DNA from: Bacteroidales bacterium
Lineage (GTDB): Bacteria > Bacteroidota > Bacteroidia > Bacteroidales > UBA7960
Direction: 5' to 3'
Assembly: GCA_003555385.1 (NCBI GenBank)
Contig: PWHO01000155.1
Span: forward strand, 1 to 5,122
DNA length: 5,122 bases
Of the stretch, positions 1 through 4,384 are shown one piece after another. Position 1 is the stretch's first letter; each line of letters opens with the position of its first letter. The notes beneath the pieces were generated by a model. That model saw nothing but the letters and a program-made list of their open reading frames with translations. It ran no database searches and was not told the origin of the DNA. Position numbers and translations under genes: made by a program.

Positions 1-1
1 C

Positions 2-64
2 AATAATGCTGCGAGCAGAGTTCCTGCAAAGCCACCTCTTACGAAGCGGCTTTTCCTTCAATAA
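2..64 (+). CDS. possible C-terminal end of a plus-strand gene (partial)
   Basis: An open frame enters from the left edge and stops at TAA (62-64), reading NNAASRVPAKPPLTKRLFLQ. It would converge on the protease gene, with 13 bases between the two stop codons, which is a normal spacing for convergent genes. Only twenty codons are visible and no family can be recognised. The opposite strand of the same bases can be read as RKSRFVRGGFAGTLLAALL, which looks like the start of an exported protein. That frame has a TGA directly upstream and no ATG, so I prefer the plus-strand reading, weakly. It could equally be non-coding. Confidence 0.22.
   Translation, partial: NNAASRVPAKPPLTKRLFLQ
28..53. terminator. 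weak stem-loop beyond the protease stop codon
   Basis: AAAGCC (28-33) and GGCTTT (48-53) can form a 6-bp stem closed by a 14-base loop. It lies 25 bases beyond the stop codon of the minus-strand protease gene. Both strands end the stem with a short T run (TTTT on plus, TTT on minus), so it could be a poor bidirectional terminator between convergent genes. The stem is short and the loop large, so chance is a fair alternative. Confidence 0.22.
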
Positions 65-77
65 ACAAAAAGATTAC

Positions 78-1904
78 TTAGATCAAATTTCTGAATCGGA
101 TCACTACAAAAGTGGTCATCAGAAGAATGCCAAGATAGAGCGCCCAATTGGAAAGAGGGATTGCCAGAGGTTCTTCTCTGATTCCTGTAACAATTAGTGA
201 AAAATCCTGTGATCCGCCTTCCAGGGTGTCTTTATGATCAATGGTGATGGTATATACATCGTTTACTTCAGGGTCTTCTACAAGGATCTGTTCGACATTA
301 TCACGGAAGTTGTCACCCGTTGTAGCATCCGAAGATGGGTTATCCGGATCCAGCACCCAGGGTTCATACACTGTGGGATTGTTTGTAATCCGCATGTCGA
401 GGTCGTTGACCAGCATAAGGTCTGGAATGTTCGGTTCATCTGGGTCATTAACAGGCTCCCCTTCGGGGTCATTCCAAACTATGGTTACCTTTAAGGGTTC
501 AAATCCGTCAGCTATCACATCTATTTCTTTCGTTTGGCCATTGTCCAATGTAAGCTCCCTGATATGATATTCCCCTCCGGCCAGCGCATCTTCAGACATC
601 AGTTCCGCTGCACGTTGCGTGTCCATCATGCCCCATCCGTAACCATAGTCGGGGCCAGGGTGGTCACCCATCTCCTGGGCAGTATGAAGAATCAGGGCTT
701 TCATTGTTGAAGCCAGCATAGGGTTTTGTTCACCATGAAGGTTCTCCTGGTGTTCCAGAAGCAATCCGACGGATCCGCTTATCATCGGGGATGACATGGA
801 GGTACCAGTTAATGTCTCATAACTAAAATCAGAATCATCATCAGTTGATCTTACACCTACTCCTTTTGCAACAATATCAGGTTTTATCCTGCCATCATCA
901 GTTGGCCCAGAGGAGCTGGAACCATGCAATACACCGTTAACGTTCACATTTCCAACTGTCATTATATTTTTAGCGTTGCCAAAGGTTGGTATGGAATTAT
1001 ATCCATCATCGCCACCGTTTAAGTCTCGCGTTACTGTTGAAGTAACCCAACCGCCTCCATCATGAACCAGGTGTAATTCTCCTTCCGATGGACCACGTCC
1101 CCTGTAATTTCCTGCAGATTTTACTATGAGGTAATGGGGTGCATTATACGCAGTCTCATCCCAATCCCGACTTTTACTGTTATAACGGCCAAAATTGTGA
1201 TCTTCGGTTTCACTAATACTGGTATCCCCATACCAGTACCACCATAAATTATTCGAATTATAAATCCACCCTGAAGCTGTTCCATATGAGTGGTTGGAAA
1301 CTCTAAGTTCATCAAGGGCAGCATCAGCCATATCGGGCGTGTCATCATTCCAATCATAGGCGTCCAGGTTTGCTTCGTATGACATTCCTTTTGCATCATC
1401 AACTTCTCCCTCTGCGATCATGGTTCCGGCAACATGAGTGGCGTGCCAGTCGGTTCCGGAAGGGTCGTCCTGCTGCGTGACACGGGAGGTAGTACCGTTA
1501 GAAAGAAACTCCACGTGCAAGGTCAGCACGCCTCCGGCATCCCAAATGCCGAGTCTCTGTCCTTCTCCGCTTAGCGACAAGCCGGCATTGCCTCCATCCC
1601 AAACTTCACTGCTGTTTATTACCCCGGCTCCTTCAAGATTATGGGTGGTATAGTAAACAGGACGATCATCAACAATACGCATCAACTCAATTACGGCTAC
1701 CCCATCTATCACCTGCCTCATAGGAATCCCCAAAGAATCAGCCCATCTGATAGCTTCTTGTCTTTCCCGTTCATAAGTTTCCCGTAATTCACGGGAGAGA
1801 TTTCTCAGGTTTTCTCTCTGCTGAGGTGTTTGGGCGAATATGTTGATGCTAAGCATTAACAATACCAATAACAATAAGGTTTTCTGAAGGTACTTAATTT
1901 TCAT
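78..1904 (-). CDS. secreted subtilisin-like (S8, KP-43-type) serine protease with C-terminal IPLS membrane-anchor signal
   Basis: This is a 608-residue exported serine protease of the subtilase family, expected to cleave proteins outside the cytoplasm. Residues 1-24 form a signal peptide (MKIKYLQK, a Leu-rich core, then NIFA before Q25). Residues 26-90 are a charged helical propeptide ending in the YYTTHN motif common before the catalytic domain in Bacteroidota subtilases. The triad is complete: Asp122 in GIWDAGG, His154 in HATHVAGT and Ser369 in GTSMSSP, with the oxyanion Asn266 in SAGN. Residues 445-574 form a beta jelly-roll domain with the LVNDLD and DNxRDNVEQI signatures seen in KP-43-like proteases. 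Residues 582-608 read IPLSNWALYLGILL, a hydrophobic stretch, then RFRNLI: a helix plus basic tail resembling an IPTL-CTERM sorting signal. No type IX secretion C-terminal domain is visible. The start at 1904 was chosen because it begins the signal peptide. An in-frame ATG at 1952 would add 16 non-signal residues. The gene appears monocistronic, with its own promoter. Confidence 0.93.
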   Translation of the reverse strand: MKIKYLQKTLLLLVLLMLSINIFAQTPQQRENLRNLSRELRETYERERQEAIRWADSLGIPMRQVIDGVAVIELMRIVDDRPVYYTTHNLEGAGVINSSEVWDGGNAGLSLSGEGQRLGIWDAGGVLTLHVEFLSNGTTSRVTQQDDPSGTDWHATHVAGTMIAEGEVDDAKGMSYEANLDAYDWNDDTPDMADAALDELRVSNHSYGTASGWIYNSNNLWWYWYGDTSISETEDHNFGRYNSKSRDWDETAYNAPHYLIVKSAGNYRGRGPSEGELHLVHDGGGWVTSTVTRDLNGGDDGYNSIPTFGNAKNIMTVGNVNVNGVLHGSSSSGPTDDGRIKPDIVAKGVGVRSTDDDSDFSYETLTGTSMSSPMISGSVGLLLEHQENLHGEQNPMLASTMKALILHTAQEMGDHPGPDYGYGWGMMDTQRAAELMSEDALAGGEYHIRELTLDNGQTKEIDVIADGFEPLKVTIVWNDPEGEPVNDPDEPNIPDLMLVNDLDMRITNNPTVYEPWVLDPDNPSSDATTGDNFRDNVEQILVEDPEVNDVYTITIDHKDTLEGGSQDFSLIVTGIREEPLAIPLSNWALYLGILLMTTFVVIRFRNLI

Positions 1905-1939
1905 AATCGATTGTTTTAAATGAAACAAATTGACGTGTC

Positions 1940-1966
1940 TATACATACACATTATTGTATGCTATA
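1940..1966. promoter_or_regulatory. dyad at the predicted 5' end of the protease mRNA
   Basis: TATACATAC (1940-1948) faces GTATGCTATA (1957-1966) across an 8-base spacer. The arms pair as CATAC/GTATG plus TATA/TATA, with one bulged base. Given the -7 box at 1970-1977, transcription toward the protease should start near 1964, so this dyad would sit at the very 5' end of the mRNA. It could be a hairpin that stabilises the transcript or a regulator-binding site that overlaps the start point. The arms are AT-rich, so the RNA hairpin would be weak. Confidence 0.35.
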
Positions 1967-1969
1967 AAA

Positions 1970-2000
1970 CAAATGTATTAACTATTTTCGACCAATCCAA
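1970..2000 (-). promoter_or_regulatory. Bacteroidota-type promoter of the protease gene
   Basis: On the minus strand TACATTTG (1977 to 1970) matches the Bacteroidota -7 element TAnnTTTG exactly. A TTG -33 element (2000 to 1998) lies 20 bases upstream, which is the expected spacing. A run of seven A residues (2008 to 2002 on the minus strand) sits just upstream and could act as an UP-like element. The predicted start near 1964 gives a 5' untranslated leader of about 60 bases before the ATG at 1904. Confidence 0.65.
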
Positions 2001-2007
2001 CTTTTTT

Positions 2008-2025
2008 TCTGTAATTTATTACAGA
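2008..2025. promoter_or_regulatory. perfect 18-bp palindrome, candidate operator
   Basis: TCTGTAAT (2008-2015), a TT spacer, and ATTACAGA (2018-2025) make two perfect 8-bp inverted arms. Relative to the protease promoter the site lies about 7 bases upstream of the -33 element, a classic position for an activator that touches RNA polymerase. A terminator is unlikely: the RNA stem would have to open its centre to form a loop, and neither strand has a T run after it. The regulator is unknown and none is encoded in the window. Confidence 0.5.
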
Positions 2026-2119
2026 CAGCCTTACCGGCAGAAGAACCTGCAAGGGGAGAATGGTTATCCGACATGGGGCTGTATAGGAACAAATGAAGGC
2101 AATGCCCTCAAATCCATTT

Positions 2120-2500
2120 TCACCCAATATTCCCCGCCAATTCCTGATCGGGAACCGTTTCATCAGCCACCCATGAATACCATAAGCGATTCGAGACGAT
2201 CGCATTGTCATTCAGGCTTGCAAAATCCAGCCAGAATTCAATTTGCTCCTGCCTGGTAATGCTTTCAGGACCGGGACCAGTCAAATAAATGTCCTCATGC
2301 ATGTAACGCTCCATTCCTTCTCTGTCACCTTGAATGGATGCTCTTATAAGCGCATAGGCGATTTCAACGTCCGCCAGAAACTCCGGGTTAAGCCGGGTGC
2401 CTTCATATCCCGGAATGACCTCTGAAGGCTCAGTACATGTTGCCGAAAATGCCGGAATGATCAACAGCATCATCAATGCTCGATACTGCAAAAAGGGCAC
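2120..2500 (-). CDS. NTF2/SnoaL-like secreted protein, truncated or frameshifted at the C-terminus
   Basis: This 126-residue reading begins at GTG (2500). It has an N-terminal export signal (R7, then a hydrophobic core MMLLIIPAFSA) and a Cys at residue 22. SATC is a poor lipobox, so lipoprotein status is uncertain. Residues 42-110 look like an NTF2/SnoaL-type domain: a helix with AYALIRASIQGDREGMERYM, the strand EDIYLTGPGP, a helix around ITRQEQIEFWLDFA, then the strand RLWYSW. These cone-shaped domains are small-molecule binding or catalytic modules, and no function can be assigned here. The reading stops at TGA (2120-2122) after LAGNIG, before the last strands of the fold. One extra G in the run at 2132-2135 would let it continue as EYWVKMDLRALPSF and onward to a stop at 2064-2066, about 145 residues in all. 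An ATG start at 2473 is possible but would drop the only N-terminal positive charge. Confidence 0.6.
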   Translation of the reverse strand: MPFLQYRALMMLLIIPAFSATCTEPSEVIPGYEGTRLNPEFLADVEIAYALIRASIQGDREGMERYMHEDIYLTGPGPESITRQEQIEFWLDFASLNDNAIVSNRLWYSWVADETVPDQELAGNIG

Positions 2501-2541
2501 AACAGAACAGGTTTGTTAATATATGTAAAAACCTTTATGTA

Positions 2542-2573
2542 TTTGGTGTTTGTTAGAATATTTCTTATTTTCG
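2542..2573 (+). promoter_or_regulatory. candidate Bacteroidota-type promoter of the 65-residue protein gene
   Basis: TTTG (2542-2545), a 20-base spacer, and TATTTTCG (2566-2573) match the TTTG / TAnnTTTG pattern with one mismatch in the -7 element. The predicted start near 2579 gives a leader of about 34 bases before the ATG at 2613. The region is AT-rich, so such matches can occur by chance. No comparable promoter was found directly before the gene at 2880, so both plus-strand genes may be transcribed from here. Confidence 0.4.
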
Positions 2574-2612
2574 GCTTGTTTTTTTACGTATAAATCATAA
2601 TAAAACAGCACT

Positions 2613-2810
2613 ATGAAAGCTTTTCTTTGCACACTTGTTGCCGTCTTAATTACCGTTAGCTCCCGGGCTGAGGTTATTACAGGTACTTCAGATCCATTTC
2701 AATTTGGTTCTCCTATACTGGTACCGCTATCAATTTTTGCTTTGGTCTTATCTGCCGGGTTGATTGTGTTTTACACTGTCAGACGCCGTCGTGCAGTTGA
2801 AGACAACTAG
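2613..2810 (+). CDS. 65-residue exported protein: signal peptide plus VPLS/helix/RRRR C-terminal signal
   Basis: The protein has almost no body. Residues 1-19 are a signal peptide (MKAFLC, hydrophobic core, SSRA before E20). Residues 20-36 are a short linker (VITGTSDPFQFGSPIL). Residues 37-40 read VPLS, followed by a helix (IFALVLSAGLIVFYTV, 41-56) and RRRR (57-60), ending in AVEDN. The last part matches the end of the protease gene in the same window: both have PLSxxALxL, then a hydrophobic stretch and Arg residues. Very short proteins built only of a signal peptide and a sorting signal are known near exosortase-type genes, but no such enzyme is in this window. The layout could also be a simple two-helix membrane protein. 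The ATG follows a plausible promoter, and the next gene begins 69 bases downstream on the same strand. A signal peptide and a basic-flanked helix make a real gene likely. Confidence 0.75.
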   Translation: MKAFLCTLVAVLITVSSRAEVITGTSDPFQFGSPILVPLSIFALVLSAGLIVFYTVRRRRAVEDN

Positions 2811-2879
2811 ACAAAAAGCAGCTTTTGCCGGCAGGAATAACCTTTAGGTAATAATTTTTACAACCAAAACACATACGAA

Positions 2880-3944
2880 ATGAAAACATCTATACTATTT
2901 TTTGTTTTATTGACGCTTACGGGCTGGACTTTTGCAGAGGAACCTGGTGAAATTACCAATATTGAAGTATCTCAAGGAACTGAAGATGAAGAACGGGTTG
3001 TAGATATTCAGTTTGACTTAATCGGTTCTGGAGATTATTATGATGTTTATTTAGAGGCAAGCTTTGATAATGGTGTCAGCTTTACCCAGGTTAACCCCCG
3101 TGAAGTAACAGGGGCAAACGATCTGACTCCAGATAACAATATCGGAATAGTCTGGGATGGAAGGATAAGTTATCCGGAAGTAGATGCCGCAGAAACGATC
3201 ATTAGGCTCACAGCCACCCGCCAGGTAGAAGATGTCGATGAGAATTATTACCGGACCGTTAAAATAGGCGATCAGCTATGGATGGCAGAGAACCTGCGGG
3301 TTACTAGGTATAACGATCAATATGATATTCCCGCGGGTTTAAACAACACTGATTGGGAAAACGCTACAGACGGTGCTTATGCAATTTATCCGCATGAAGG
3401 TGGTTATTATGATGATGGATCCATTGAGGGTATTAACTCAGATGCTGAAATGCTCGAAGCCTATGGTGCTTTATATAACTGGTATGCAGTGGATGATACC
3501 AGAGGTCTTTGCCCTGATGGTTGGCGCGTGCCTGCTGATGCTGAATGGACACAGTTGGTTAATTATGTGGTTGGTCAGGGATATCCAGACGAAGAGGATG
3601 ACACTGATGGAGCCGGCAACGCCTTAAAGTCCTGTTGGCAGGAAAATCATGATGATGGTAGCGATTGCGACACATCGGAGCACCCTCGCTGGGACTCACA
3701 TACCACACACCAAGGATTCGATCAGTTTGGGTTTTCGGCTCTTCCCGGCGGCATTCGTTGGGGGGGAAGTGATTATCGGCCTGGAAAGTGGTCACATATT
3801 GGCAGCATCGGCTTCTGGTGGAGCGCTACTGAGGCCGGATCTGACGTGCTGGGCCGTGGCATGCGCTACGGAACCGGGGATGTACATCTGCGCGACGAGC
3901 CTGAGCAGCGCGGGTTCAGTGTCCGGTGTATCAGGATTGATTAA
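2880..3944 (+). CDS. secreted FISUMP-domain protein (Fibrobacter succinogenes major paralogous domain, TIGR02145)
   Basis: The protein has 354 residues and is exported by a signal peptide (1-19, MKTSILFFVL through WTFA before E20). Residues 22-113 form a beta-rich module with SFDNGVSF and GIVWDGRISY, similar to the domains that precede FISUMP or formylglycine-enzyme-like domains. From residue 125 the FISUMP domain runs to the end: TVKIGDQLWMAENLR, YGALYNWYAV, CPDGWRVP, FSALPGG, GFWWSATE, and the terminal GFSVRCIR. Cys211 and Cys350 are at conserved positions and may pair; Cys252 and Cys263 lie in an insert. There is no C-terminal anchor or sorting signal, unlike the two neighbouring exported proteins. 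The domain is common in surface and extracellular proteins of Fibrobacter and Bacteroidota, and its role is unproven. By hand count GC content rises from about 30% (3001-3060) to about 67% (3841-3900). The start is the only ATG that gives the signal peptide. Confidence 0.9.
   Translation: MKTSILFFVLLTLTGWTFAEEPGEITNIEVSQGTEDEERVVDIQFDLIGSGDYYDVYLEASFDNGVSFTQVNPREVTGANDLTPDNNIGIVWDGRISYPEVDAAETIIRLTATRQVEDVDENYYRTVKIGDQLWMAENLRVTRYNDQYDIPAGLNNTDWENATDGAYAIYPHEGGYYDDGSIEGINSDAEMLEAYGALYNWYAVDDTRGLCPDGWRVPADAEWTQLVNYVVGQGYPDEEDDTDGAGNALKSCWQENHDDGSDCDTSEHPRWDSHTTHQGFDQFGFSALPGGIRWGGSDYRPGKWSHIGSIGFWWSATEAGSDVLGRGMRYGTGDVHLRDEPEQRGFSVRCIRID
3790..3944 (+). other. candidate hypervariable C-terminal segment (retroelement variable-region-like)
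   Basis: This is the last part of the FISUMP gene, from about residue 305 to the stop. Conserved anchors (IG, GFWWSATE, R, M, Y, V, GFSVRC) alternate with residues of very mixed chemistry (A, G, D, L, R, T, H, E, P, Q). In the family, as I recall it, these positions are mostly Asn, Tyr or Ser. Several codons fit an AAC ancestor changed only at A: AGC and ATC around 3805-3810, GGC twice, and CGC. FISUMP domains have been reported among targets of diversity-generating retroelements. No template repeat or reverse transcriptase is in the window, so ordinary divergence remains possible. Confidence 0.3.
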
Positions 3945-4338
3945 TTTGGTTATTTGACTCTTTTTGACGCGTAAACTCCCTGTCCTGCAGGGCGGGGAGT
4001 AAAACCTCCCGTTTGCTGTCAAGTAAATACATCGTTGGTGTGGCAAACACGTGGTAGGCCTTTACAACAGGGCTTTCCCATTTCTGATAATCGCAGATGC
4101 TGATAAAGGGAAAACCTCCGGCATAGTTTCTGAAAGCCTCATTGTCCTCTTCAAGGGAAACAAAAACAACCTCCGCATCGTGCTTGTTCCATTTTTCGTA
4201 AAGACCCGCAATTGCCGAAAGCTCCTCATGGCATGCAGGACGCCAGCTTTCGGGGGGTAAAAACCAGCTTACATAAGATTGCGGCAAGGTAGCCCATGCC
4301 GTAGTCTTCCTTTTCAAAAGCAAGCCAAAGCAATACAA
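3931..4338 (-). pseudogene. decayed TlpA-like thioredoxin-fold protein with broken CxxC motif
   Basis: The 135-codon reading has a clear thioredoxin-like core: SWRPACHEELSAIAGLYEKW (31-50), the strand AEVVFVSL (55-62), EDNEAFRNYAGGFPFI, KWESPVVKAYHVFATPTMYL with cis-Pro101, and LLDSKREVLL (105-114). TlpA-type relatives reduce or oxidise periplasmic disulfides through CPxC. Here the first Cys is Arg33, encoded CGT at 4242-4240, while Cys36 remains, so the redox centre cannot work in the usual way. The N-terminus is damaged. No ATG precedes the core; the first possible start is TTG (4338), inside a hydrophobic stretch, and a signal-like segment (RRIGFFCIALACF) lies in another frame directly upstream. 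After EVLL the usual continuation (RP and onward) is replaced by unrelated residues encoded over a GC-rich hairpin, running convergently 14 bases into the FISUMP gene. I call it a pseudogene. A very short intact protein using TTG is the alternative. Confidence 0.6.
3976..3999. repeat. GC-rich stem-loop after the FISUMP stop codon
   Basis: CTCCCTGTCC (3976-3985), loop TGCA, and GGGCGGGGAG (3990-3999) form a 10-bp stem with two G-U pairs in plus-strand RNA. On the minus strand those two pairs become C-A mismatches. A competing stem is possible: GGGAG (3995-3999) can pair with CTCCC (4006-4010) across TAAAAC. Neither strand has a T run after the stem, so a standard intrinsic terminator is doubtful, although the place between convergent genes fits a transcription barrier. 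It begins 31 bases after the stop codon and coincides with the point where the thioredoxin homology ends. Confidence 0.5.
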
Positions 4339-4384
4339 AAAAAGCCAATTCTTCTTATAAACAGCCTAAAATCAAGGTGTCCTG

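Noticed and set aside
241..567. Long plus-strand open frames opposite the protease gene
   Set aside because: They are complementary to well-conserved protease domains and show no recognisable family, export signal or sensible start.
1905..1952. Longer start for the protease (ATG at 1952) adding 16 residues
   Set aside because: The extra residues precede a complete signal peptide that begins at 1904, and this ATG lies only about 12 bases from the predicted transcription start.
2811..2835. AAAAGC-A-GCTTTT as a terminator after the 65-residue gene
   Set aside because: The RNA stem would be about 5 A-U-rich pairs with a 3-base loop, and the T run is part of the stem itself; no tail follows.
2824..2859. 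Promoter directly before the FISUMP gene (TTTG at 2824, TAATTTTT at 2852)
   Set aside because: The spacer is 24 bases, longer than the 19-21 expected, and the -7 element has a mismatch in its last base.
3960..4020. Integron attC-like recombination site
   Set aside because: The hairpin lacks the paired GTTRRRY / RYYYAAC core sites, and the genes around it are not arranged as same-direction cassettes.
4339..4384. Terminator between the partial FISUMP gene and the thioredoxin remnant (T7 run on minus strand)
   Set aside because: No inverted arm precedes the T run; GGC before it has no matching GCC at a suitable distance.
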